Shown piece by piece: positions 33,833 to 41,795 of a stretch of 64,000 nucleotides of DNA. This DNA comes from Arthrobacter sp. ISL-85 (GTDB lineage Bacteria; Actinomycetota; Actinomycetes; Actinomycetales; Micrococcaceae), in the NCBI RefSeq assembly GCF_018613675.1, contig NZ_JAGGPQ010000024.1, positions 62,001 through 126,000 of the forward strand, written 5' to 3'. A model generated the notes under the pieces. That model was not told the origin of the DNA and ran no database searches. It saw nothing but the letters and a program-made list of their open reading frames with translations. The position numbers and the translations under genes were made by a program. Within the stretch, counting starts at the first letter, position 1. Each line of letters starts with the position of its first letter.

Positions 33833-34597
33833 GTGCTGATTCTGCTTCCCCCTTCCGAAGGCAAGACGCCCGCGCTCCGCGGCCCCGCCGTCGACTGGCC
33901 CTCCCTGAGCTTCCCTGAGCTCAACCCGTACCGCGCCAAGGTCCTCGAGGCCCTCGGAACAGTCAGCTCACACCGGGATGCCCTTGCCCTGCTGGGGGTC
34001 GGAGCCTCGTTGCGTGAAGACGTCGAACGCAATACCCGCCTGCATGCCGAGCCGGCGGCCCCGGCGCACAGCATCTACTCGGGCGTCCTGTATGACGCCC
34101 TGGGTTACCGGAGCCTCACGCCGGCCCAGCGGCGCAAGGCGGATGCGTCAGTTCTGGTGGTGTCGGCACTGTGGGGGGCCATCCGCTTCGGCGACAGCGT
34201 CCCCGCCTACCGGCTGTCCATGGCTACGGCATTGCCCGACGTCGGCCGGCTGGCTTCGTTCTGGAAGGCACAGCTTGGCGACGCCCTGCGTGCCGCTGTC
34301 CGGGAACACCTGCTGGTTGACTGCCGGTCCAGCACCTATGCTGCGGCGTGGGCGCCGCCGCCGCAGCAGACCGTTTCCGTGAACGTCCTTACCGAGGCCG
34401 GCGGCGTGCGCAAAGTGGTGAGCCACTTCGCCAAGCACACCAGGGGCGAACTGGCGCGGCACCTGCTGGTGCGCCGCGGAAAAGCCCCGACCGCGCCGTC
34501 GGACCTTTTGAAGGCTGCCCGCGAAAAGTGGGAGGCCGAACTTGTGCCGGGCACCGCCCGCAAGCCACACGCCCTCAACATCATCCTGCCGGGCTGA
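33833..34597 (+). CDS. yaaA: YaaA family peroxide-stress protein (DUF328)
   Basis: In E. coli YaaA lowers intracellular free iron under hydrogen peroxide stress and has been linked to DNA binding. The family opening MLILLPPSEGKTP is exact. AHSIYSGVLYDALGYRSL, LWGAIRFGDSVPAYRLSM and VNVLTEAGGVRKVVSHFAKHTRGELARHLL continue the family. 254 residues, GTG start immediately after rnpB on the opposite strand. Confidence 0.9.
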   Translation: MLILLPPSEGKTPALRGPAVDWPSLSFPELNPYRAKVLEALGTVSSHRDALALLGVGASLREDVERNTRLHAEPAAPAHSIYSGVLYDALGYRSLTPAQRRKADASVLVVSALWGAIRFGDSVPAYRLSMATALPDVGRLASFWKAQLGDALRAAVREHLLVDCRSSTYAAAWAPPPQQTVSVNVLTEAGGVRKVVSHFAKHTRGELARHLLVRRGKAPTAPSDLLKAAREKWEAELVPGTARKPHALNIILPG

Positions 34598-34624
34598 TCT
34601 TCACGCCTGTGTTCCAACGGCCAG

Positions 34625-35362
34625 TCAGGCCCATTCGTCGGAACGGACCAGGATGGCGCCCGAGTCCGGGCAAAAGACGATGTCGTCGGCAGCGGCCGCT
34701 TTGATCTCGGCGAGGTCGCCGGGGCTGAGCTTCATGCCCGAGGCTTCCGAGGTGCCGTGGAAAAGCCGCGCCGCGCCGACTCCGCGCTTGGCCAGGGTCT
34801 TTTCGTAGACCGCCACCATGCCCGAGTCCAGCCCGGCGGCGAACTCGGCGCGTTGGGTACGAAGCCCTGATGCTTCCGTTTCCACCTCGGCCAGGGCCGC
34901 ATCAAGTTCCGCCCTGATGGTTCCAAAAGACCCCTGGATGTCATCGACAATCTGCTGCTGGGCCGCCTGCCGCTCCCGCAGCGAGTCCAGCCGCTCCATG
35001 ACTTCCAGTTCCACGTCCTCAAGGTCGGAACGCCGCTTGTTCAGCGATGCGATGTCCTTTTGCAGTGCCACCAGGTCCTTGGACAGGCCGGTGCCGCTGT
35101 TAAGCCTGGCCTCGTCGCGTCCGATCCGTGAAGCAACCTGTTCGACGTCGGCCTCCGCCCTCTTCAGCGCGGCCTCGGCGTCGTGCACGGCCACCTTGGC
35201 TGCGCCCAGTTCACCGTTGGCGACGGACAGGGCGGCCTCAAGGTCCTTGATGCGGGGATCGTTCTCCAGCGTGCGGCGGCGGTTGGTGAGGCCCTTCAAC
35301 CTGGCATCAAGGCCTTGCAGTTCGAGCAACTTCAACTGTTCCGCCGGTGCTGCCTTGGCCAC
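34625..35362 (-). CDS. Coiled-coil zinc-ribbon-family protein (CT398/DUF164 type) with degenerate ribbon
   Basis: Residues 5-170 are a long antiparallel coiled coil (LKLLELQGLDARLKGLTNRRRTLENDP and on), the hallmark of this bacterial family that is usually beside Nif3. The C-terminal module ends SPGDLAEIKAAAADDIVFCPDSGAILVRSDEWA. Relatives have four zinc cysteines there (CxxC and CxxC) ahead of the ILVR end; here only Cys231 remains. Zinc binding is therefore probably lost. It lies 60 bases downstream of nif3 on the same strand. Confidence 0.85.
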   Translation of the reverse strand: MAKAAPAEQLKLLELQGLDARLKGLTNRRRTLENDPRIKDLEAALSVANGELGAAKVAVHDAEAALKRAEADVEQVASRIGRDEARLNSGTGLSKDLVALQKDIASLNKRRSDLEDVELEVMERLDSLRERQAAQQQIVDDIQGSFGTIRAELDAALAEVETEASGLRTQRAEFAAGLDSGMVAVYEKTLAKRGVGAARLFHGTSEASGMKLSPGDLAEIKAAAADDIVFCPDSGAILVRSDEWA

Positions 35363-35422
35363 TTTTACCTCCGCTAGATCCCTTCCGGCCAGAGCCGGGC
35401 ACCGAACCGGCGCTTCCTCACT

Positions 35423-36346
35423 CTAGCCCGGAGTGAGGATGAAATCCCACGGATCGCTGTTGGTGGTGCTGACCAGGATCTCCACGTCGTGGCCCTGGTC
35501 GGCCAGGACGTTGCCCAAGGCCGCGGCCGCGGCAGGCAGCCAAAGCCATTCGCTGGCAAAGTGCGAAACGTCCACCAGGTATGGCCGTCCGTTGAGGGCG
35601 GCCTCACGCGCTTCCGACGCGGGGTGGTGGCGAAGGTCCGCGGTGACGTAAACGTCGGCGTTACTGGCCCGCACCTCATTGAACAACGAATCCCCGGCGC
35701 CGCCGCACACCGCAATGCGCCGCACCAGCCCATCCTTGTCGCCGGAGACACGCACGCCTCCCGCGACGGACGGAAGAATCCCGAATACCCGCGCGGCGAA
35801 GTCGCCCAAGCTCATGGCATCCGCGAGGTCGCCCACGCGCCCAATACCTTCCTCCGGCAGTCCGTTCGCCGCAACGGTGAGGGGGGCGACGTTCTGGAGG
35901 CCCAGGGCATCGGCCAGGACATCGGAGACACCTCCGACGGCGGAGTCCCCGTTGGTGTGAACGGTCAGCAGTGCCGTCCCCGCTTCAATGAGCCGGTGGA
36001 CCGCCCTGCCTTTCGCAGAGGTGGCGGCCACGGACGTGACGCCCTTCAGCAGCAGTGGGTGGTGGGTGATGAGCAATTCTGCTCCCCACCCGACCGCTTC
36101 CTCAATGACCTCCAAAGTGGGATCCACCGCAAACATCACTTTGGAGACAGGGGCGGACGGGTGGCCCGCCACCAGCCCAACCTCGTCCCAGGTCTCCGCC
36201 AGGGATTCGGGCCAAAGCTCCTCAACGGCAAGGAGCAGTTCGGCCAATGTGGGGGCATCGGCGGAACCGGCCGCAGCCGGCGTGTCGGAGGAGGCTTCGC
36301 CGTCGTGTTCTGCCTGGCCGGTAACGTCGGTGTCCACAGGTTCCAT
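35423..36346 (-). CDS. Nif3-like dinuclear metal centre protein
   Basis: A conserved family (YbgI/YqfO type) forming hexameric toroids with a two-metal site; proposed roles include GTP cyclohydrolase-like chemistry, none settled. Metal ligands are visible in LLITHHPLLLKG near residue 105 (two His), HTNGDSAVGGVSDVLADALG (His and Asp), and VSHFASEWLWLP near the end (His and Glu). The acidic N-terminal 35 residues are extra. The ATG at 36346 opens MEPVDTDVTGQ; the upstream frame extension is GC-rich without similarity. A 10-bp inverted repeat separates it from divergent msrA. Confidence 0.88.
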   Translation of the reverse strand: MEPVDTDVTGQAEHDGEASSDTPAAAGSADAPTLAELLLAVEELWPESLAETWDEVGLVAGHPSAPVSKVMFAVDPTLEVIEEAVGWGAELLITHHPLLLKGVTSVAATSAKGRAVHRLIEAGTALLTVHTNGDSAVGGVSDVLADALGLQNVAPLTVAANGLPEEGIGRVGDLADAMSLGDFAARVFGILPSVAGGVRVSGDKDGLVRRIAVCGGAGDSLFNEVRASNADVYVTADLRHHPASEAREAALNGRPYLVDVSHFASEWLWLPAAAAALGNVLADQGHDVEILVSTTNSDPWDFILTPG

Positions 36347-36374
36347 AGTCTTAGTTTTACCCCATTGGCTTGCC

Positions 36375-36403
36375 GCCGCCGCAGTTTGCGGTACTGCGGC
36401 GGC
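36375..36403. repeat. Inverted repeat in the nif3-msrA intergenic region
   Basis: GCCGCCGCAG and CTGCGGCGGC are 10-base arms with a nine-base spacer, between divergent starts at 36346 and 36447. It may be an operator or a hairpin. Confidence 0.4.
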
Positions 36404-36446
36404 ACTGCCGGGGAATCTTCCGGCGCCGTCAACCATTGAAGAGGTC

Positions 36447-36971
36447 ATGAAAACTTTTGTTCTTGGCGGAGGGTGCTTCTGGTGCCTCGACGCGGTCTAC
36501 CAGAAAACCAAGGGTGTCACCTCGGTGGTGTCCGGCTATACCGGCGGGCACGATCCCCACCCGGACTACTACTCGGTCTGCAGCGGAACCACCGGCCACG
36601 CCGAAGTTGTGGCGGTGACCTTCGATGAGGACATCATCCCGGCGGAAGTTGTCCTGGACATGTTCTTCGCCCTGCATGACCCCACCACGCTGAACCGGCA
36701 GGGATACGACGTGGGCACCCAGTACCGTTCCTCCATGTTTTACGAGACGACCGAGGAAAAGATCCTCTTTGAGGAGGCGATCGACCGCAACCAGGCGCTG
36801 TGGTCGCATCCCATCGTTACCGAGGTCAGCCGCCTGCCGCGGTTCCATGTGGCGGAGGAATTCCATCAGGATTACTACGCCAAGCACCCGGAGCAGGGAT
36901 ACTGCCAGGTGATCATCAACCCCAAGCTGGCCAAAGCCCGGAAATATTACTCTGCATGGCTTAACGCTTAG
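36447..36971 (+). CDS. msrA: Peptide methionine sulfoxide reductase MsrA
   Basis: Reduces the S form of methionine sulfoxide in proteins. The catalytic GGGCFWC gives Cys10 and Cys13, and YTGGHDPHPDYYSVCSGTTGHAEVV is the family signature. YDVGTQYRSSMFY and the C-terminal EQGYCQVIINPKLAK follow; the additional Cys near the end may act in disulphide recycling. 174 residues; ATG at 36447 gives the expected MKTFVLGGG opening. Confidence 0.95.
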   Translation: MKTFVLGGGCFWCLDAVYQKTKGVTSVVSGYTGGHDPHPDYYSVCSGTTGHAEVVAVTFDEDIIPAEVVLDMFFALHDPTTLNRQGYDVGTQYRSSMFYETTEEKILFEEAIDRNQALWSHPIVTEVSRLPRFHVAEEFHQDYYAKHPEQGYCQVIINPKLAKARKYYSAWLNA

Positions 36972-37030
36972 CCCACCGTTACGCGGCCTCGTTAGGCTGA
37001 CCTCAGTATCCACCCCTTAGAGATAGGCGT

Positions 37031-37972
37031 ATGTACATGGCACGGATCTATGACGATGTAACGCAGCTGGTCGGCGGGACCCCGCTGGTTCGGTTGAACC
37101 GGCTCAGCGAGGGGCTGGATGCCACCGTTGCGGTGAAGCTGGAGTTCTACAACCCGGCCAACAGCGTCAAGGACCGCATCGGCGTCGCCATTATCGACGC
37201 CGCGGAAAAGTCGGGCGCGCTGAAGCCCGGCGGAACCATCGTTGAAGGCACCTCCGGCAACACGGGCATCGCCCTGGCCATGGTGGGTGCCGCGCGCGGA
37301 TACAAGGTCATCCTCACCATGCCCGAGACCATGTCCACCGAACGCCGGGTCATGCTGCGTGCGTTTGGCGCCGAGATTGTGCTTACCCCGGGCTCCGAGG
37401 GCATGCGCGGCGCAGTGGAAAAGGCCCAGGAAATCGTTGCCAACACCGAGAACTCCATCTGGGCACAGCAGTTCGCCAACGAAGCCAACCCGGAGATCCA
37501 CCGCAAGACCACTGCTGAGGAGGTCTGGGCCGACACTGACGGCGCCGTAGACATCTTCGTCGCAGGCATCGGCACCGGCGGAACCATCACCGGCGTCGGC
37601 CAGGTCCTGAAGGAACGCAAGCCCGGCGTCCAGATCGTGGCCGTGGAGCCCAAGGACTCCGCCATCCTGAACGGCGGCGCCCCCGGCCCGCACAAGATCC
37701 AGGGCCTGGGCGCCAACTTCATCCCCGAACTGCTGGACACCAATGTCTACGACGAAGTGCTGGACGCCACCCTCGAGGATTCGGTCCGCGTAGCCCGCGA
37801 ACTCGGCATCAAGGAGGGCATCCTGGGCGGCATCTCATCCGGCGCAATCGTCTGGGGGGCCCTTGAGCTGGCCAAGCGCCCGGAAAACGCAGGCAAGCTG
37901 ATTGTGGCTGTAGTGTGCGACTTCGGTGAGCGTTACATCTCCACCGTGCTCTATGACGACATCCGCGGCTGA
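37031..37972 (+). CDS. cysK: Cysteine synthase A (O-acetylserine sulfhydrylase)
   Basis: Makes cysteine from O-acetylserine and sulfide with PLP. Lys47 in NPANSVKDRIG forms the internal aldimine, EGTSGNTGIALAMVGAARGY binds substrate carboxylate, and GIGTGGTITGVG anchors the PLP phosphate. 313 residues from the first ATG; a second ATG two codons later is the usual opening (MARIYDDVTQL), and the weak ribosome site does not decide between them. cysE follows 39 bases downstream; the two enzymes form the cysteine synthase complex. Confidence 0.96.
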   Translation: MYMARIYDDVTQLVGGTPLVRLNRLSEGLDATVAVKLEFYNPANSVKDRIGVAIIDAAEKSGALKPGGTIVEGTSGNTGIALAMVGAARGYKVILTMPETMSTERRVMLRAFGAEIVLTPGSEGMRGAVEKAQEIVANTENSIWAQQFANEANPEIHRKTTAEEVWADTDGAVDIFVAGIGTGGTITGVGQVLKERKPGVQIVAVEPKDSAILNGGAPGPHKIQGLGANFIPELLDTNVYDEVLDATLEDSVRVARELGIKEGILGGISSGAIVWGALELAKRPENAGKLIVAVVCDFGERYISTVLYDDIRG

Positions 37973-38011
37973 TCACTCCGCCGTCCGCCTGTTTCCTGTA
38001 GAAAGAACTTT

Positions 38012-38596
38012 GTGGGCTTTTTCGCAAGACTGAAGGAAGACCTCGACGCCGCCCGGTCCCATGACCCGGCGGCTCGAGGTTCTTTTGAGAACTTTTTCGC
38101 CTATTCCGGGCTGCATGCCATCTGGATCCACCGGCTGACGCACCGCATGTGGCAGAACCCGCAGCTTCGTTTCCCGGCCCGGCTGCTGTCGCAGCTGGGC
38201 AGGTCGTGGACCGGCATTGAGATTCATCCGGGGGCCACCATTGGCCGCCGTTTCTTCATCGACCACGGCATGGGTGTGGTGATCGGCGAGACCGCCGAGA
38301 TCGGCGAGGACGTGATGATCTACCACGGAGTGACGCTCGGCGGCCGCTCACTGGCCAGGATCAAGCGGCACCCCACTATCGGCGACCGTGTGACCATCGG
38401 GGCCGGCGCCAAGATCCTGGGACCCATCACCATTGGCCGGGACAGCGCCGTGGGGGCCAACGCCGTAGTGGTCAAGGATGCACCGCCGGAGTCGATCATC
38501 ACCGGGGTTCCGGCGAAGTGGCGGCACCGTGATGCGCAACGGGAAACCAAGCCCGCAGTGGATCCGGCCGAATACGACATCGAGTACCGGATCTGA
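38012..38596 (+). CDS. cysE: Serine O-acetyltransferase
   Basis: Acetylates serine with acetyl-CoA, the first step of cysteine synthesis. The short N-terminal helical domain is followed by the left-handed beta-helix with hexapeptide repeats: GIEIHPGATIGRRFFIDHGMGVVIGETAEIGEDVMIYHGVTLGG with the catalytic Asp-His and HPTIGDRVTIGAGAKILGPITIG. The C-terminus ends EYDIEYRI; the terminal Ile is typical of the cysteine-synthase docking tail. GTG start; 194 residues, the short class. Terminated by a strong hairpin. Confidence 0.96.
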   Translation: MGFFARLKEDLDAARSHDPAARGSFENFFAYSGLHAIWIHRLTHRMWQNPQLRFPARLLSQLGRSWTGIEIHPGATIGRRFFIDHGMGVVIGETAEIGEDVMIYHGVTLGGRSLARIKRHPTIGDRVTIGAGAKILGPITIGRDSAVGANAVVVKDAPPESIITGVPAKWRHRDAQRETKPAVDPAEYDIEYRI

Positions 38597-38615
38597 TGGT
38601 TTAGCAGGAACAGCA

Positions 38616-38662
38616 AAAGGCGGGCAGGTCCCCGGGGCACCGGGGACCTGCCCGCCTTTGTT
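38616..38662. terminator. Bidirectional terminator between cysE and gnd
   Basis: Twenty paired bases, beginning AAAGGCGGGCAGGTCCCCGG, with a GGCA loop. It is followed by TTTGTT on the plus strand and TTTTGCTG on the minus strand, so both convergent genes can use it. Confidence 0.9.
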
Positions 38663-38677
38663 ATGCGGCAGCAGGTG

Positions 38678-40114
38678 CTAGTGCGTGTCCACTGCTTCGA
38701 CCTCGGACTTGTCCTCGCCCCACAGGGTGTGAAAGGTCCCTTCGGTATCGACGCGGCCGTAGGTGTGGGCGCCGAACAGGTCGCGCTGGCCCTGGATCAG
38801 GGCGGCAGCCACGCGCTTGCGGCGCAGGCCGTCGTAGTACGCCAGCGATGAGGAGAACACCGGCACGGGAATGCCGAGCTGGACGGCGGTGGCTACGACG
38901 CGGCGCCAGGCCGGCAGGGCGTCGGCGATGGCCTTGGTGAATGCCGGGGCGAACAGCAGGTTTGCCGGCTTTTCGTCGGCGGCGTAGGCCTGGGTGATGT
39001 CCTTGAGGAGCTCGGCGCGGATGATGCAACCGGCGCGCCACAGGGACGCGATTTCGTCCAGCTTCAGGTCCCAGCCGTATTCCTTGGCTGCGGAGGTGAG
39101 CATGTCCAGGCCTTGGGCGTAGGAGACCAGCTTGGAGGCGTACAGCGCCTGGCGGACGTCCTCGACGAACGTCTCCGGGATGTCCACGGTTGCCTCGTTG
39201 CCGGCCAGCAGTTCCTGGCCCAGCTTGCGCTGTGCGGCCTGGGAAGAGAGTGCGCGGGCAAAGACAGACTCGGCAATGCCGGAGACCGGCGAACCCAGTT
39301 CCAGGGCGGAGATGACAGTCCAGCGGCCCGTGCCCTTCTGGCCCGCGGCGTCAACAACGACGTCGACGAACGGCTTGCCGGTCTTGGCGTCGACATGGCC
39401 CAGGACCTCAGCCGAGATCTCGATCAGGAAGGACGACAGCTCGCCCTTGTTCCACTCTGAGAAGATCTTTGCCTGTTCGGCGGGCTCGATGCCGGCGCCG
39501 GACCGGAGCAGGTCGAAGGCCTCGCCGATGACCTGCATGTCGGCGTATTCGATGCCGTTGTGGACCATCTTGACGAAGTGGCCAGCACCGTCGGTGCCGA
39601 TCCAGGCGCAGCAGGGCTCGCCGTCGACCTTTGCGGAGATCTTTTCCAGCAACGGACCGAGGGCCTTGTAGGACTCCTTGGAACCGCCGGGCATGATGGA
39701 CGGACCGTTCAGCGCACCTTCCTCGCCGCCGGATACGCCGACGCCGACGAAGTGCAGGTCCTTCTTGGCCAGGGCGGCTTCCCGGCGGCGGGTGTCCTCA
39801 TAGTGGGAGTTGCCGGCGTCGATGATGATGTCGCCGGGTTCCAGCAGCGGCTCGAGCTGCTCGATGACCGAGTCCACGGGCTTGCCGGCCTTGACCATGA
39901 TGAGAACCCGGCGCGGCTTCTCCAAGGAGTCAACCAGTTCCTGCAGGGTTTCCGTCCGGATGAAGTCACCGTCGGAACCGTGCTTTTCCAGCAGCGCGTC
40001 CGTCTTCTCCACGGACCGGTTGTGCAGGGCCACCGTGAATCCGTTGCGGGCCAGGTTGCGGGCAAGGTTGGCGCCCATGACGGCGAGGCCGGTGACACCG
40101 ATGTGTGCAGACAT
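38678..40114 (-). CDS. gnd: 6-phosphogluconate dehydrogenase, decarboxylating
   Basis: Oxidative pentose phosphate pathway step yielding ribulose 5-phosphate, CO2 and NADPH. GVTGLAVMGANLARNLARNGF binds the dinucleotide, GVGVSGGEEGALNGPSIMPGG and FVKMVHNGIEYADMQ contain the catalytic Lys and Asn. KGTGRWTVISALELGSPVSGIAESVFARALSS belongs to the helical domain. The start is ATG at 40114 (MSAHIGVTG); a TTG one codon upstream exists. 478 residues. A GntR regulator lies divergently. Confidence 0.96.
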   Translation of the reverse strand: MSAHIGVTGLAVMGANLARNLARNGFTVALHNRSVEKTDALLEKHGSDGDFIRTETLQELVDSLEKPRRVLIMVKAGKPVDSVIEQLEPLLEPGDIIIDAGNSHYEDTRRREAALAKKDLHFVGVGVSGGEEGALNGPSIMPGGSKESYKALGPLLEKISAKVDGEPCCAWIGTDGAGHFVKMVHNGIEYADMQVIGEAFDLLRSGAGIEPAEQAKIFSEWNKGELSSFLIEISAEVLGHVDAKTGKPFVDVVVDAAGQKGTGRWTVISALELGSPVSGIAESVFARALSSQAAQRKLGQELLAGNEATVDIPETFVEDVRQALYASKLVSYAQGLDMLTSAAKEYGWDLKLDEIASLWRAGCIIRAELLKDITQAYAADEKPANLLFAPAFTKAIADALPAWRRVVATAVQLGIPVPVFSSSLAYYDGLRRKRVAAALIQGQRDLFGAHTYGRVDTEGTFHTLWGEDKSEVEAVDTH

Positions 40115-40191
40115 CAATTACTCCAATTCATTGTTTGCCCCGGCTGCCGGCTTCGGCGGGCGGGAAGTCGCCGGGGCAGATCAGGGGTCCG

Positions 40192-40210
40192 GAATAAAGC
40201 ATATATATTC
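40192..40210. promoter_or_regulatory. AT-rich inverted repeat in the gnd-gntR gap
   Basis: GAATA and TATTC flank a nine-base AT-rich centre that includes TATATA. It sits 78 bases upstream of gnd and 105 upstream of gntR and is a candidate promoter element or GntR operator. Confidence 0.35.
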
Positions 40211-40314
40211 TCGGTGTGACGCGAAAGTAACGGCCATGTAATGGGCCTGTTTGTGTCGGTGCCAGTGCAGGGCTGCTGCCAACGAGGCACGTGGCAAGAA
40301 CTAGGCTTAGCAGC

Positions 40315-41040
40315 ATGACCAGCAGCCTCCACCATCGTGCCATCGACAATTTGGGCACGCGCATCATCTCGGGGGATCTCCCCGCGGGCCACGTCATGCT
40401 CGCGGAGCAGCTGGAGGATGAACTGCAGGTATCCCGTTCGGTGATCCGGGAAGCGGTGCGCGTCCTGCAGTCCCTGGGCCTGGTGGAAACCACCAAGCGG
40501 GTGGGCATCAGGGTGCTGCCGGCCAGCCGCTGGAATCCCTTCGATCCCCAGGTCATCCGGTGGAGGCTGGCCAGCGCCGCACGCGGCGCCCAGCTGCGTT
40601 CCCTTGCCGAACTGCGCGCTGCAGTGGAGCCCGCCGCCGCCGAACTGGCCGCGCAGAACGCTCCGGCAACGCTGCGGATGGAGCTCGTGGACGTTGCCCG
40701 TGCCATGCGGGAGGCTGGAAACAACGGCGAAGTTGCGCGCTTCCTGGAGCTGGACATCCGCTTCCACTCGCTGCTGCTCTCGGGCTCCGGAAACGAGATG
40801 TTCGCCAACCTCATGGGGCAGGTGGCCGAAACCCTGACGGGCCGCACCGTCCATGGCCTGATGCCCGACCACCCCCATCAGACCGCCCTGCAGTGGCATG
40901 AGGATGTGGCCGAAGCGATCGCACGGGGTGACGCCGTGTCCGCACGTGAGGCCTCCGACCGGATCATGCGGCGCACCATGTCGCAGATGGCCGACACCTG
41001 GACGGAGCAGCCGCGGGTCTTCATTCCCGTGCGGCAGTGA
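40315..41040 (+). CDS. GntR family regulator, FadR/FCD subgroup
   Basis: Probable gluconate-type regulator of the adjacent gnd. The winged helix is TSSLHHRAIDNLGTRIISGDLPAGHVMLAEQLEDELQVSRSVIREAVRVLQSLGLVETTKRVGIRV. The FCD ligand domain follows with Asp, His metal-type residues in LRSLAELRAAVEPAAAELAA, DIRFHSLLLSGSGN and HEDVAEAIARGD. The ATG at 40315 gives 241 residues; a GTG at 40291 with a close GAGG is an alternative. Effector unknown. Confidence 0.88.
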   Translation: MTSSLHHRAIDNLGTRIISGDLPAGHVMLAEQLEDELQVSRSVIREAVRVLQSLGLVETTKRVGIRVLPASRWNPFDPQVIRWRLASAARGAQLRSLAELRAAVEPAAAELAAQNAPATLRMELVDVARAMREAGNNGEVARFLELDIRFHSLLLSGSGNEMFANLMGQVAETLTGRTVHGLMPDHPHQTALQWHEDVAEAIARGDAVSAREASDRIMRRTMSQMADTWTEQPRVFIPVRQ

Positions 41041-41088
41041 GCGTCAGCTCAAGCTGAGGCGCCGCGTGGACTGGTGACGACGAATGAC

Positions 41089-41169
41089 TTTTTGTTTCCG
41101 GGAGTTCACGGTATATTCATCCCAGGCCCTCCACCGCGGCATCCCCCAATAGTCGCGGTGGAGGGTTTT
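41089..41169 (+). ncRNA. Promoter-like element followed directly by an intrinsic terminator (possible short RNA)
   Basis: TTTTTG (41089-41094) and TATATT (41112-41117) are 17 bases apart, and transcription would start near 41124. A 12-bp stem, CCCTCCACCGCG with CGCGGTGGAGGG, and TTTTCC follow at 41127-41169. The only plus-strand gene near is gntR, whose stop is 86 bases upstream, so the hairpin may simply be its terminator. The pairing of promoter and terminator is suggestive but unproven. Confidence 0.3.
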
Positions 41170-41230
41170 CCAATGCCCCGGTTTTCCGGGGCCGGGCGCA
41201 AGGCCCGGGCAAACGGACGGTGCCCAGCCC

Positions 41231-41521
41231 CTAGGCTGCACCCGCCACAGGTTCCCTCAGGCGCCAACCGCCACCCACACCGTCCCGCTGGAGATACATG
41301 GTGGTCAGGGCAGATCTGTCATTGTTGCCCAGCCTGACCTGCACCTGCAGGACTTCGACGTCCACACCACTGGCGCCCTTGGGCATCCGGCGGCTGGTTT
41401 CCCACCAGTTGATGCGCTCGAACCATCTCACCGGCTGGGCACCCACCGCCCATTCCCTGCCCCGGCTCAGCACCGCCGTCGGCATTCCGTCGCTGTCTGT
41501 GTGCACTATGACGTGTTCCAT
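41231..41521 (-). CDS. Small conserved-type protein, possibly DUF6504-like
   Basis: A 96-residue protein with no clear function. The segment EWAVGAQPVRWFERINWWETSRRMPKG has the Trp and Arg pattern of a short actinobacterial family I associate with DUF6504, but I cannot confirm that. The rest, VDVEVLQVQVRLGNNDRSALTTMYLQRDGVGGGWRLREP, looks like beta strands. The upstream ribosome site is moderate. It is flanked by tRNA-Val and the 41.1-kb terminator. Confidence 0.55.
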   Translation of the reverse strand: MEHVIVHTDSDGMPTAVLSRGREWAVGAQPVRWFERINWWETSRRMPKGASGVDVEVLQVQVRLGNNDRSALTTMYLQRDGVGGGWRLREPVAGAA

Positions 41522-41624
41522 TCCTGCAAGCTAAGGCAAGGCACCGACAATCACGCCAGGAGCCGGACAGCAAAAAATCCCCGCCACCTCCGCCATAAGA
41601 CGGGGCAACGGGGATTAGTCCTGG

Positions 41625-41697
41625 TGGGTCCTACCGGGATCGAACCGATGACATCCACGGTGTAAACGTGGCGCTCTACCAGCTGAGCTAAAGACCC
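41625..41697 (-). tRNA. tRNA-Val (anticodon TAC)
   Basis: Acceptor GGGTCTT pairs with AGGACCC (one G-T), D arm GCTC/GAGC, anticodon stem CCACG/CGTGG closes TTTACAC with anticodon TAC, T arm TCGGTTCGATCCCGG. CCA is encoded at 41622-41624. Confidence 0.95.
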
Positions 41698-41795
41698 AAA
41701 TCGCGTGGTTTCCGGCCGTTCCGCCGTAACCAACGAACATAGACTCTACCCGACTGTGGACCGGAAAGGCGAATCCATGGAATAGGAGGCTTGAC

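Noticed and set aside
41044..41241. 65-codon minus-strand frame near the 41.1-kb terminator
   Set aside because: Overlaps the hairpin and promoter-like element, has no good ribosome site and no family similarity.
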